Below are positions 1 to 8,636 of a stretch of DNA of 64,000 bases, in pieces. Below the pieces are notes generated by a model. That model saw only the letters and a list, made by a program, of their open reading frames with translations, made no database searches and had not been told where the DNA came from. Position 1 is the stretch's first letter; the number at the start of each line of letters is the position of its first letter. Position numbers and translations under genes: made by a program. Source of the DNA: WHSW01 sp963846565 (lineage in GTDB: Bacteria; Actinomycetota; Thermoleophilia; Solirubrobacterales; 70-9); NCBI GenBank assembly GCA_963846565.1, contig CAWJWL010000005.1, positions 992,001 through 1,056,000 of the forward strand. The letters are read 5' to 3'.

Positions 1-2146
1 AGAGCAGGCGAACGCCGGCCGCGCCGGCATCGTCGAGGCTTGCGAACGTGTCCAGCAGGCGGCCTGACCACCCGGGCTCCTTCGGCATGACGTCGGAGTT
101 GAGCAGCAGCAGGAGCTCCCCGCGGGCGACCGACGCGGCGGCGTTGTTGGCGCCCGCGTAACCGAAGTTGTCGTGGCCGTAGAGCACCCTGAAGGGAACG
201 TCGAACATCGGCTGGATGTTGCGGGCGTACAGCAGCACGGCCTCGAAGATCTTCGGGTCGTCGATCATGTAGAGGAGTTCGTGCTCACGCATCTCGGGAT
301 CGCCGGCGAAGAGCGCGAGCTGGTACTCGATGAAGTCCCAGCGGCCGTAGATCGGGATGATGATCGAGAGCCGTGGACTGCTCGGAACCGGCCCGAAGTC
401 GTGAATCTCGATCTGCTTCTCGGGGCGAGGCCGATCCGCCCAGATCTTGCGTACGGCAGGGCCGATGGTGTCCATCACGCGGCGCAGTTCCGGATGGGAC
501 GGGCCAACCAGGGACAGCAGGGCTTCGACGTCGCGAATCGGCAAGGAGGCGGTCTGCGGAGGGCCGAGCACGAGCCGGCCGACGATCTCGCTCTCGGTTG
601 CGACGACGGCGATCAAGGGCTCGTCCTCGCCGACCTCGAGGCCGGCCGCATGGGCGATCAGGCCCTGCTCGAGGTTGCGGAGGTCGTACTGCTCACGGTG
701 CAGCTCATGGACGTCGTGCCGGAAGACGTAGATCATCTCCTCGGTCAGGTTCTCGGCTTGGCCACCCGGGGTGCAGAGCCAGATCCTGATCTCCTCGCCG
801 GTGCCGTTGACGCACCAGCCGGTCAAGAGCGGCCCGCTGCCGGGGATCGCGACCGACTGATCGATGCTGAGCCTGAGTCCGGTTTCGGCCGCGAGGTCCG
901 GCGAGACGTGGGCAAGCGCCGTCCAGACGTGATCGCCGAGCTCTCGGCTCAGCCGGGGCGCCAGCTCTCGCCCGACGAACGCCCATTCCTCTTGTAAGAG
1001 GGCCGCGGTCCGCTCGGTCGAGTCGTCGGCCCGGGCGCGAAGCGAGCTCACCTCGTCACCGGTCTCGTAGGTGATCTCGAGGCGTGGCTCCGCGTCGGGG
1101 TCGGCGAATCCAGGCACGACCAGGTGGAAGCCGACCTCTTCCGGGTCCGGAAGGGCGTCGCGGGTGCCCTGTCTCGCGGCAAATGCGCCGACGACGTCCG
1201 GCCGTGACTTTGCCCAGTCGGCTTCCGAGCGCGGATCGACCTCTTGCCCGTCGCCCCACCTCAGCGAGAGCTTGCCGTGATCGGAACCGCTGCGCAAAAA
1301 CCACCCGGCGACGAGGACCCCGTCGCCGTCGAGCCGGATGCAGTGCTCGATCGACAGTGCCGCGAACTCGCCTCCCCCGTCGGCGAGCTGCCAGCCCACC
1401 GGCTGGCGGAGCGGCAGCTCGGCGTCGCCGGCAACGATCGCCCGCGACTCGCTGCTGTCGATGATCGTTTCCTTGATCCGGGAGCGCGATTCGGTGGGTG
1501 TGGCCACCACACGGGCGTCGGGCGTCTTCTTCGGCGTCGGGTCGCTCGGTCGCAGGGTCTGCCAGGCGTCGTCGATGTCGCCGTTCGCCGCGGCTGAGAG
1601 CTGGCCTCGGACGAGCTCGGGATGCGCGGCGGTGAGGGCCTTGACCGCCGGCACGCTTACGACCGCTTCGATCGAGAACACGCGCGTGCCGAACGCACCG
1701 GCGCAGGTCAGGATGAGCGGCGCCCCTCGATCGCCGTCGAGGGCGGGAACGAAGCAGGCGAACCCGATCTCGGCGCCGATGTCGGAGCGATCGGCCTCGG
1801 CGAGCTTTCCCGCGAAGCCGTTGAGGACGTCGAGGCGGGTGACGGTCTCGCCCTCGTACCGGGGATCGAGCCCTTCGGCCGCCCGGTAGGAGAGGGTGAG
1901 GTCCGCGACCTGCGCATCGGTCTCCAGGATCCAGCCGGAAACGAATGCGCCGCTGCTGCCGAGTGCCACGCAGTGATCGATCGAGAGGCCGACGAAATCC
2001 TTCTTACCGGAGCCGCAGGTCCAGGTCGCCGGGACGCCCATCTGGAGCTCGGTCGGGGCGCTCTCCGCGCCGGGCTCGAGCGCGGATCCACTCCGGGCCG
2101 ACCGTAGTGATCGGCGTAAGAATCCCGGGTGAGCCTCCCTCTCCAC
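1..2146 (-). CDS. GT2 family glycosyltransferase with three N-terminal modules (3' end cut by window)
   Basis: The open frame enters at a GTG near 2146 and runs without a stop off the left edge, giving more than 700 residues. The catalytic GT-A part is at the visible C-terminal end: SIIIPIYG strand, then DNFGYAGANNAA and LLNSDV, the nucleotide-sugar/metal-binding motifs of rhamnosyltransferase-like GT2 enzymes. In front lie three copies of a short module whose core reads FVSGW, LVAGW and LLTGW (roughly 1996-1890, 1372-1260 and 883-750). The same module precedes three other glycosyltransferases in this window. It follows the Wzm permease by about 28 bases, so it belongs to the export operon and probably acts at the cytoplasmic membrane on the nascent glycan. 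The start is uncertain: no ATG exists before codon 36 and there is no good ribosome-binding site ahead of the GTG. Sugar donor and acceptor are unknown. Confidence 0.8.
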   Translation of the reverse strand, partial: MEREAHPGFLRRSLRSARSGSALEPGAESAPTELQMGVPATWTCGSGKKDFVGLSIDHCVALGSSGAFVSGWILETDAQVADLTLSYRAAEGLDPRYEGETVTRLDVLNGFAGKLAEADRSDIGAEIGFACFVPALDGDRGAPLILTCAGAFGTRVFSIEAVVSVPAVKALTAAHPELVRGQLSAAANGDIDDAWQTLRPSDPTPKKTPDARVVATPTESRSRIKETIIDSSESRAIVAGDAELPLRQPVGWQLADGGGEFAALSIEHCIRLDGDGVLVAGWFLRSGSDHGKLSLRWGDGQEVDPRSEADWAKSRPDVVGAFAARQGTRDALPDPEEVGFHLVVPGFADPDAEPRLEITYETGDEVSSLRARADDSTERTAALLQEEWAFVGRELAPRLSRELGDHVWTALAHVSPDLAAETGLRLSIDQSVAIPGSGPLLTGWCVNGTGEEIRIWLCTPGGQAENLTEEMIYVFRHDVHELHREQYDLRNLEQGLIAHAAGLEVGEDEPLIAVVATESEIVGRLVLGPPQTASLPIRDVEALLSLVGPSHPELRRVMDTIGPAVRKIWADRPRPEKQIEIHDFGPVPSSPRLSIIIPIYGRWDFIEYQLALFAGDPEMREHELLYMIDDPKIFEAVLLYARNIQPMFDVPFRVLYGHDNFGYAGANNAAASVARGELLLLLNSDVMPKEPGWSGRLLDTFASLDDAGAAGVRLL

Positions 2147-2174
2147 AGCGCGCCGCAGACTAGCGGCTCACTGC

Positions 2175-3041
2175 TTACATCTCAGCGCCACGACGGGCGA
2201 AACGGCGGAAGAAGAAGATGCCGCACGCCAGCGCCACGACCAGGACGAGCAGCGGTAGCACGATGTAGATGCCGCCGCCGATCGCTTCGGTGTAGGTGGG
2301 AGCGTCGGGATCGATGAGCCAGACCCGCGCCTGTACGAACACTGGCGCGAGGGGGTTGAGGTAGATGACCCAGTGCCACTGTGGCGGATAGAACTCGACC
2401 GGGATCATGGCCGGCGTGGCGTAGAAGAGGGCACGGGCCAACGCTTGCCAGACCTCGCTCAGGTCGCGGACGCGGATGTACAGCGAGGAGAGCGTGAGCG
2501 ACGCAACGCAGGTGATGACGACGAGCGCCGCAAGGACCACCGGGAACAGCAGCCACGTCAGCCTCGGCTCGATCCCGAAGATGAGAAACAGGGCGAAGAC
2601 GACGACCATGTTCGCGAGCACGGCGAGTAGCTCGGCGAGCACGGCCGAGAAGGGCACCGCCAAGAGTGGGAACTCGACCTTGCGGGTCAGGGTCTGCTTG
2701 CGAAGGAACGATGCCACCGCCCGCCCCGTTCCCGACCGGAAGAGCTGGAAGAGCATGATGTTGAAGATCAGGAGCAGGGGATAGTTCTGGATGTCGCCGC
2801 CGAAGCGGATGAACCGGGTAAAGGCCAGGTACAGGACGCCCGCAAGTAGGAGCGGGCCGAGCAGCGACCACGCGTAGCCGAGAGCCGGCTGCTCGTACTT
2901 GAGCTGGAGCTCCGCCTTGGAGGTCACCCACAGCAGGCGCCAGAACCGCGGCCAGCCGCCGCTGCCGATCGCGCTCGGTCCGCGCTGCTCGCGCGTCTCG
3001 CTGCCGGCGACGTCGCGGAGTGGGGCCGTTGTCGCTTCCAT
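2175..3041 (-). CDS. wzm: polysaccharide ABC exporter permease (Wzm/TagG type)
   Basis: A 288-residue ABC-2 type membrane protein. A cytoplasmic N-terminus of about 40 residues is followed by an amphipathic segment with LKYEQPALGYAWSLLGP, the family's N-terminal signature, then about six hydrophobic segments ending near FFFRRFARR. It would form the transmembrane channel that exports a lipid-linked polysaccharide, paired with the ATPase encoded immediately upstream; the stop of that gene (3042) abuts this ATG (3041). Length matches the 260-290 residues usual for Wzm/TagG. Whether the substrate is an O-antigen-like glycan, teichoic-acid-like polymer or other surface glycan cannot be told from the permease. 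The neighbouring glycosyltransferases support a glycan. Confidence 0.88.
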   Translation of the reverse strand: MEATTAPLRDVAGSETREQRGPSAIGSGGWPRFWRLLWVTSKAELQLKYEQPALGYAWSLLGPLLLAGVLYLAFTRFIRFGGDIQNYPLLLIFNIMLFQLFRSGTGRAVASFLRKQTLTRKVEFPLLAVPFSAVLAELLAVLANMVVVFALFLIFGIEPRLTWLLFPVVLAALVVITCVASLTLSSLYIRVRDLSEVWQALARALFYATPAMIPVEFYPPQWHWVIYLNPLAPVFVQARVWLIDPDAPTYTEAIGGGIYIVLPLLVLVVALACGIFFFRRFARRGAEM

Positions 3042-5759
3042 CTAGCCCCGCCCTCCCCGCTCGCCTCGCCAGCGTCGCTCCGGCATCCCATCGCGCTCAC
3101 GGTGCCGCTCGCGTTCGGGGGCGGAGGAGGTCACGCGAAGCGTGTGGTCGAGATCGATCGCCCCCTCGGTCGGCGTCGCGCCACCGACTACGGCGAAGGT
3201 CGCCGAGGCCACCCTGCTCACCGCGAGCTCGACCTCGTCGACGACGCCGGTCAGGGAGCAGTTGACGGTATAGGCCCCCGGAGCGAGCTTGTTCTCGATC
3301 CCGGTCTCGATCTCGATCGACTCACCCGGGCGCAGGGGTCTGCGGCGATCGAACCGGAGCGTCGGCGGCGCGAAGATCTTCGCCCCGGTGCGGTTGCGGA
3401 TCTCGAGGCGCAGTCCCGGGTCGTGGACCCGCCGGTCCGAGACCGCGGTGACCCGGACGTGGAGGCGCTTGCCCGAGTGCACGCTGCGAACCTCGTTGCT
3501 CTCCTCATCCTCGAGCCTCAGCGACGCGATCCGCGCCCGCTCATGGGCGGCGCTCGTGTGCGGGCCGGCGATGTCTGCGCCATGACCCTCGAGCGTGATC
3601 TCCGCAAAGCGCGCCGCGACGTCGCCCGGATCCCCGATGCGCTCGATCCGCCCGCCCTCCAGAAGCAGCGCCCGGTCGGCGAACCGCTGCACCTTCGTCG
3701 GCTGCTGCGTTACGAGCACGATCGCCGGGCCGCCACTCCTCTTGCGCTGCTCGTCGAACAGCTGCTCGCACTTGCGCTGGAACGCCGGGTCGCCCACCGC
3801 GAGCACCTCGTCGAGCAGGATCACGTCGGCGTCGACCTGGGTTGCGATCGAGAACGCAAGACGCGCGCGCATCCCCGAGGAGTAGTTGCGGAGCTTCAGG
3901 TCGGTGAAGTCCTCGAGGCCGGCGAACCCGATGATCTGGTCGTAGCGCTCTCGTGCCTCGCTCTCGGGGACCCCGAGCATCTCCAGGTTGATGATCACGT
4001 TGCGCAGCGCCGCGAACTCGGGCTGGAACCCGACTCCGAGCTCGATTACCGGGGCCACGCGTTGCGCGACCCTGACGCTGCCGCCGTCGTAGGCGTAGAT
4101 CCCCCCCAGAATTCGCAGCAAGGTGCTCTTGCCCGAACCGTTGCGACCGAGGATGCCGAACAGCTCGCCGCGCTCGACCTCGAACGAGACTCCGTCGAGC
4201 ACGGTCAGCGAGCCGCTCCTGAAGTTGCGTAAGGCACTGGCGAGCCGTCCCTTTTCCGGGTCACGCGGCTCGGGAATCCGGAACGTCTTATGCAAATCGA
4301 CCACCTCGATCGCCGGCGCCTGCGACGCCCCGCCCGGCGGCCCATTGCTCGCCGCCGCGGGCACGACGACGACGGCCGCCGATTCGGTGGAGCCGCTCCC
4401 TCGATCTCGCAGCCGCCGCCGGCGGCGGGCGCGCAGGTGGGCTGCCCGCGAGGCGGCGATTGCGCGGATCAGACGGCTTCGCGAACGCCGCGCAGGGCGG
4501 CGCGCGAGGCGCGCCCGCAGCGCATCGCGGCGCAGGCCGAGCGGGCGGCGCAGGTCGGCGCCGAGCATGGCATCGAGCTTGCGGGCAGCGTCTTCGGCGA
4601 GGGTCGCCCCGGCGCGCGTTCGCAGCGTCGCCGCGTGCGTGAGGACGCGAGCGTGCTCGCCGAAGTAGGTACGGCGCCAGCCGCGTCCTTGCGCGGCGCC
4701 GGTCGCGGCGCCTGCCCGGGGCGGCGTGTGCTTGCCGGCCGGGACGTGGTCGGCGAGCAACCGTGGCTCGAAGTGCAGATCGCCCCGGGAGCGAGCGCAG
4801 ACGGCGAGCCAGTGATCATGGCGCCCGCCCGGTCCCTGGGGCGGGAATGGAAGCGCGAGGTCGAGGAGGTCGCGGCGGAAGAGAGAGTTCGCGCCGGGGA
4901 CGTAGTTGGAGGCGAGCAGGGAGAACAGATCCGGATCTGCGCTTCGGCGCGGGTCGCACCAGTGTTCGGTGAGCACTTCGCCACGCTCCGAGGTCAACCG
5001 GAAGTCGGCGTAGGCGAGCGGTGTCTCCGAGCCCACGTGCTCGCAGAGGACCGCGAGCTTCTCGGGATACCAGTCGCCGCTCTGGTCCGCGGGTGCGACG
5101 AGGTCGGCGTCCCGCGGAACGAGCCAGAGGGCCCGCTCGAAGTTGCTCGCCGCCCCTCGCCGGACCCGCGACGGCCAGAACAGGAAGCGGTGGTCGTCGC
5201 CGATCGCCCGCTTGAGCGCCGCCCGGCCTTCGGCGGACGAGCCGTCGTCGGAAATCAGGCAGATCCACGAGCTGTGCGTTTGCGCCCGGATCGAGTCGAG
5301 TTGACGCTCGATCGCGTGCGGCTGCGGTTCGTAGGTCGCCATCGCGATCGCGACCAGCGGCCCCCCGTCCTCCCGCGCGCGACGCGCGACGCGCGCCGCC
5401 CGCTCGGCGATCCCCGGCCGTTCGTCCGCGTACTCCCCCTCGAGGTCGGGGGTCAGCCGGCAGGCGCCGAGCTCGAAAGCGAATCGGCCGCCCGGAACCG
5501 TGGCGATCGCGCGCATCCGAGCATCGGTCGGCGAGCTCCGTGGAGGCAGCCGCACCAGACCCCACCACAGCCGCGTCCCCGGCTCTCCGCCGCGTCCCGG
5601 GCGCGCCCCCCAGCCGATCGCCGTCTGCGAGACGCCCCCGCACTCGAGCTCGAGCGCCTCGATCCGCTTCGCCGCCTTGCCGCCGAAGGCGCCTTCGAGG
5701 AAGATCGCGCTGCCGTCGCCAACCGCGATCCGGTCGGGCAGCGGCCGGGCGAGCGAAAT
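3042..5759 (-). CDS. GT2 glycosyltransferase fused to Wzt-type ABC export ATPase and C-terminal glycan-binding domain
   Basis: One uninterrupted frame of about 905 residues combines parts that are normally separate proteins. Order: N-terminal module (residues 1-100), GT2 catalytic domain (about 135-345, with LISDDGSS and DQSGDWYPEKL), a basic helical linker rich in Arg, an ABC ATPase (about 483-720: Walker A GRNGSGKST, signature YSSGMRAR, Walker B VILLDE followed by the Wzt hallmark VLAVGDPAFQRKC), and a beta-rich C-terminal domain (about 740-905) like the Wzt domain that recognises the glycan end. The H-loop position reads LVTQQ, so the switch histidine is replaced by Gln. It abuts the Wzm permease. 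Start is uncertain: alignment of the module with its paralogs puts it at an ATT (5759); the nearest in-frame canonical codon is a GTG at 5957, inside the divergent gene. An internal GTG near 4364 could also give a separate ATPase. Confidence 0.78.
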   Translation of the reverse strand: MSLARPLPDRIAVGDGSAIFLEGAFGGKAAKRIEALELECGGVSQTAIGWGARPGRGGEPGTRLWWGLVRLPPRSSPTDARMRAIATVPGGRFAFELGACRLTPDLEGEYADERPGIAERAARVARRAREDGGPLVAIAMATYEPQPHAIERQLDSIRAQTHSSWICLISDDGSSAEGRAALKRAIGDDHRFLFWPSRVRRGAASNFERALWLVPRDADLVAPADQSGDWYPEKLAVLCEHVGSETPLAYADFRLTSERGEVLTEHWCDPRRSADPDLFSLLASNYVPGANSLFRRDLLDLALPFPPQGPGGRHDHWLAVCARSRGDLHFEPRLLADHVPAGKHTPPRAGAATGAAQGRGWRRTYFGEHARVLTHAATLRTRAGATLAEDAARKLDAMLGADLRRPLGLRRDALRARLARRPARRSRSRLIRAIAASRAAHLRARRRRRLRDRGSGSTESAAVVVVPAAASNGPPGGASQAPAIEVVDLHKTFRIPEPRDPEKGRLASALRNFRSGSLTVLDGVSFEVERGELFGILGRNGSGKSTLLRILGGIYAYDGGSVRVAQRVAPVIELGVGFQPEFAALRNVIINLEMLGVPESEARERYDQIIGFAGLEDFTDLKLRNYSSGMRARLAFSIATQVDADVILLDEVLAVGDPAFQRKCEQLFDEQRKRSGGPAIVLVTQQPTKVQRFADRALLLEGGRIERIGDPGDVAARFAEITLEGHGADIAGPHTSAAHERARIASLRLEDEESNEVRSVHSGKRLHVRVTAVSDRRVHDPGLRLEIRNRTGAKIFAPPTLRFDRRRPLRPGESIEIETGIENKLAPGAYTVNCSLTGVVDEVELAVSRVASATFAVVGGATPTEGAIDLDHTLRVTSSAPERERHRERDGMPERRWRGERGGRG

Positions 5760-5843
5760 GGTGAGCGGCGAGTCGGTGTCTGGCGCCTGTCGAAAGCGTC
5801 GTAGGGGTATGAGTTGGCCTCTTCGTTTAGGGCGGGCGGAGGC

Positions 5844-5849
5844 TACGCT
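5844..5849 (+). promoter_or_regulatory. -10-like TACGCT, probable leaderless promoter
   Basis: TACGCT lies six bases before the GTG at 5856, the spacing expected when transcription starts at the start codon. Similar TANNNT boxes precede several other genes in this window. No clear -35 box is seen. Confidence 0.4.
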
Positions 5850-5855
5850 AGCGAC

Positions 5856-7697
5856 GTGAACACGAGGTATCGCACTCCGCTCCCACCGCGGGAGTTGATG
5901 CTGCGCACCGGCGCCCCCTTCGGCGCCGACGACGTACAGCTCAACAGATACTTTCACAGGACCGGCCGCGACCGCAAGCGCGCGATCGTCGGGCTGCTCC
6001 CGGACGACTACACGCTTGCCGACCGCCGGGTGCTCGACTTCGGTTGCGGATCCGGCCGGGTACTCCGTCACTTCCTCCGCGAGGCCCGGGCCGGCGAGTT
6101 CTGGGGCTGCGACCTGCACGAGCCGAGCATCGAGTGGGTCACGGAGAACCTCTCACCGCCGATCAACGCGCACCTGCTGAACGGCACGCCCCGCCTGCCG
6201 CATCCGGACGCCCACTTCGACCTCGTCTACGCGATCTCGGTGTTCACCCACATCACCGACGACTGGAGCGCCTGGCTGCTCGAGCTCCACCGGACCCTGA
6301 GGCCGGGCGGGTTGCTGATCTCGACCTTCCTGGGCCCCGGGACCTGGGAGGAGATCGCCCCCCGGCCGATCGACGAGGACACCCTGGGGATCGCGTTCCT
6401 CGAGATGCACCAGGAGCTCGCGGACACCAGTGGGCCGAACGTGCTGCACTCGCGCTGGTGGCTGCAAGAGCATTGGGGGCGCGCCTTCGAGATCCTCACA
6501 CTCAAGCCCGACGGGTTCGTCACCGCCGGCTCCGGGCACGGCGTGCTCGTCGGGCGAAAGCGCGATCTCGCACTGACTCGCGAGGAGCTCGAGACGCCCG
6601 GCGACGACCCGCGCGAGGTCGAGGCGGCGCGGTTGCGCTCCGAGCTGCTCGGTGAGGACCCGGACGAGCCTCGCGAGCCACGATCGAGAGGCCGCGGGCT
6701 GACGGCAGGATTCAGGAGGCTCAGGGGCGACCGCTCCGGATCCGGCGAAGCCACCACTGCCGGCGGCGCGGCCCCGGGCGAGGAGTCGGCCGAGCCGTGG
6801 CTGGAGCCGATTCTCCTCGACCATGCGGGCCGCGACGGGAGCACGCTGATGATGCGCCTGCTCTTCACCAGCCCCGAGATCGCGGTTGAGGGCCCGTATC
6901 CGTACGAGCAGAAGTACTTCGCCTACCTGATCCGTTGGTCCGGGCTGCTCGGTCGCGCGGACTGGGAGGCCGACGGCTGGTCCCCCGCGAACCTCGGCAC
7001 GCTGACCCAGTCGGCTCGGAGCGGGCTCCTCGGGCCGCCACCGTGGTCGGACCGGACGCTGTTCGCGTCCACGGACGGCGAGCCTCCGATTGGCGACCGT
7101 GCCTTCGAGCTCGTCTGGTCCGAGTTCTCGCGGCGCGCAATCGAGGCGACTCGGGCCCGGCACCGAAAGCGCGCGGCGCAGACGCGCTTCTACGCGGAGA
7201 AGCACCTGCAGACCTGGGCCCTGGATCGAGACGCGCTGCCCCGGTTCCGGACGATTGCCCTGCTGCGCGATCCGCGTGACGTCTACCTGTCGATCGTGGC
7301 CTTCAACGAGAAGCGGGAGGGGAGGCCGCCGATCGGTCAGGCTCCCGGAGAGCCGATCGAGCGCTGGCGGGAGCGGTTCATCGAGACCCAGCGCCGGCGC
7401 TTGCGCTGGATCGCCGAGGTGCTCGCCGACGGCGAGCAGGCGGACACCGTCCTCGTCCGCTACGAGGACCTGGCCGCCGACCTCGAGTCCGAGGCCGCAC
7501 GGCTCGAGCGGGTCCTTGGGATCACGCTGCGCCCGAAGGCGGTGCTCAGGGACAGGCGTCTGCGAGACGAGCACTCCACCTCGACCTCCGCGGAAGCTTC
7601 CGTCGGCCGCTGGCGGGGCGAGATGAGCGCCGATGACGCGAGCCAGTTCGCATCGGCGCTGGACGCGGAGCTGGCGGCGGTCGGGTTCGACGCGTGA
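5856..7697 (+). CDS. SAM-dependent methyltransferase fused to a sulfotransferase-like domain
   Basis: About 613 residues. The first half is a class I methyltransferase (motif I VLDFGCGSG at residues 59-67; later LRPGGLLIS). A charged linker of roughly 60-80 residues leads to a second half resembling PAPS-dependent sulfotransferases: a P-loop-like RDGSTLMMRLL near residue 325 and LLRDPRDVYLS near 470, the place of the 3'-phosphate-binding motif. The fusion could methylate and sulfate the same glycan. The following gene is a paralog of the sulfotransferase half and overlaps it by four bases (GTGA), so the two are co-translated. A longer start (TTG at 5814, with AGGGG seven bases upstream) is possible; I prefer the GTG at 5856 because of the promoter-like box just before it. 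Substrates are inferred only from the neighbouring glycan genes. Confidence 0.75.
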   Translation: MNTRYRTPLPPRELMLRTGAPFGADDVQLNRYFHRTGRDRKRAIVGLLPDDYTLADRRVLDFGCGSGRVLRHFLREARAGEFWGCDLHEPSIEWVTENLSPPINAHLLNGTPRLPHPDAHFDLVYAISVFTHITDDWSAWLLELHRTLRPGGLLISTFLGPGTWEEIAPRPIDEDTLGIAFLEMHQELADTSGPNVLHSRWWLQEHWGRAFEILTLKPDGFVTAGSGHGVLVGRKRDLALTREELETPGDDPREVEAARLRSELLGEDPDEPREPRSRGRGLTAGFRRLRGDRSGSGEATTAGGAAPGEESAEPWLEPILLDHAGRDGSTLMMRLLFTSPEIAVEGPYPYEQKYFAYLIRWSGLLGRADWEADGWSPANLGTLTQSARSGLLGPPPWSDRTLFASTDGEPPIGDRAFELVWSEFSRRAIEATRARHRKRAAQTRFYAEKHLQTWALDRDALPRFRTIALLRDPRDVYLSIVAFNEKREGRPPIGQAPGEPIERWRERFIETQRRRLRWIAEVLADGEQADTVLVRYEDLAADLESEAARLERVLGITLRPKAVLRDRRLRDEHSTSTSAEASVGRWRGEMSADDASQFASALDAELAAVGFDA

Positions 7698-8620
7698 GCG
7701 CGGCCGAGGCGGCCCGCCAGGAGAGCTGGCTGACCCCGATCCTGGTCGACTACTCGAGCCGCGACGGGAGCACGCTGATGATGCGTCTCCTGCACAGCTC
7801 GCCGCAGATCGCCGTCGAGGGCCCCTATCCGTACGAGCGCAAGTACTTCGCCTACCTCGTCCGCTGGGCGCGGTTGCTCGATCGGGCCGACTGGTCCGAG
7901 GAGGAGTGGTCCTCGGACGACCTCGGATCGCTCACGCAGGAGAGCCTGCGCGCCATGCTCGGACCGCCGCCCTGGAACCCTCGTCGCGCCTTCGAGTCCG
8001 GCACCGATGGCGAGCCACTTTCGGCCGTCTGCCTGCGCTTCGCCTGGCGGCAGTTCTCGCGCCGGGCCGCCCTCTCGGCGGGTGAGGGCGATCCGAAGCG
8101 CGCCCGCGCCTACACCCATTACGCCGAGAAGCACCTGAATACGCAGCTTGTCGACCTCGGCGAGCTCCCGCCACTGCGCGTGATCGTGCTCGTGCGGGAC
8201 CCGCGTGATTCCTTCGTCTCGATCCGGGAGTTCAACGCACGCCGGGGCGACCGCTCGCGGCCGATCGGGATCGACCCGAGCGAGGACGAGGCCGCGTGGC
8301 GCGCCCGGTTCATCCGCAGACACCGGAAGCGGATGCGCTGGATCGCGAGCCTCGCCGAGGCCGGCGAGCACGTCATCGTCCGTTACGAGGACCTCGCCCT
8401 CGACCTCGAGGGGGTCGCACGCAGGCTCGAGCGCGAGTTCGCGGTCGAGCTCGATCCCGAGGCGGTGCTCGCCGACGTGGAGCTGCGCGAAACGCACGCG
8501 ACCACCGAGAGCGCAGAGGACTCGGTGGGGCGCTGGAAGGAGTCGCTCGCGGGTGCCGAGGCGACGGAGTTCGCGGCCGGCCTCGGGGACGAGCTGCGGG
8601 TGCTCGAGTTCGAGGTCTAG
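7694..8620 (+). CDS. sulfotransferase family protein
   Basis: 308 residues, a near-duplicate of the C-terminal half of the preceding protein: both carry DGSTLMMRLL, a shared AVEGPYPYE/KYFAYL block and a DPRD motif (here LVRDPRDSFVS). By family it would move sulfate from PAPS onto a hydroxyl, plausibly of a sugar. The N-terminus begins only about 20 residues before the P-loop-like motif, so the domain is complete but has no other domain. It starts at GTG overlapping the upstream TGA. It ends 16 bases from the convergent GT2 gene. Catalytic activity is not proved by sequence: the P-loop departs from the textbook PxxGTTWL form. Confidence 0.72.
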   Translation: MSAAEAARQESWLTPILVDYSSRDGSTLMMRLLHSSPQIAVEGPYPYERKYFAYLVRWARLLDRADWSEEEWSSDDLGSLTQESLRAMLGPPPWNPRRAFESGTDGEPLSAVCLRFAWRQFSRRAALSAGEGDPKRARAYTHYAEKHLNTQLVDLGELPPLRVIVLVRDPRDSFVSIREFNARRGDRSRPIGIDPSEDEAAWRARFIRRHRKRMRWIASLAEAGEHVIVRYEDLALDLEGVARRLEREFAVELDPEAVLADVELRETHATTESAEDSVGRWKESLAGAEATEFAAGLGDELRVLEFEV

Positions 8621-8636
8621 CGGTGCCGCCGGGAGC

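Noticed and set aside
3102..5804. Plus-strand frames opposite the GT2-ATPase gene
   Set aside because: Antisense to clear Walker and GT2 motifs; no domain of their own.
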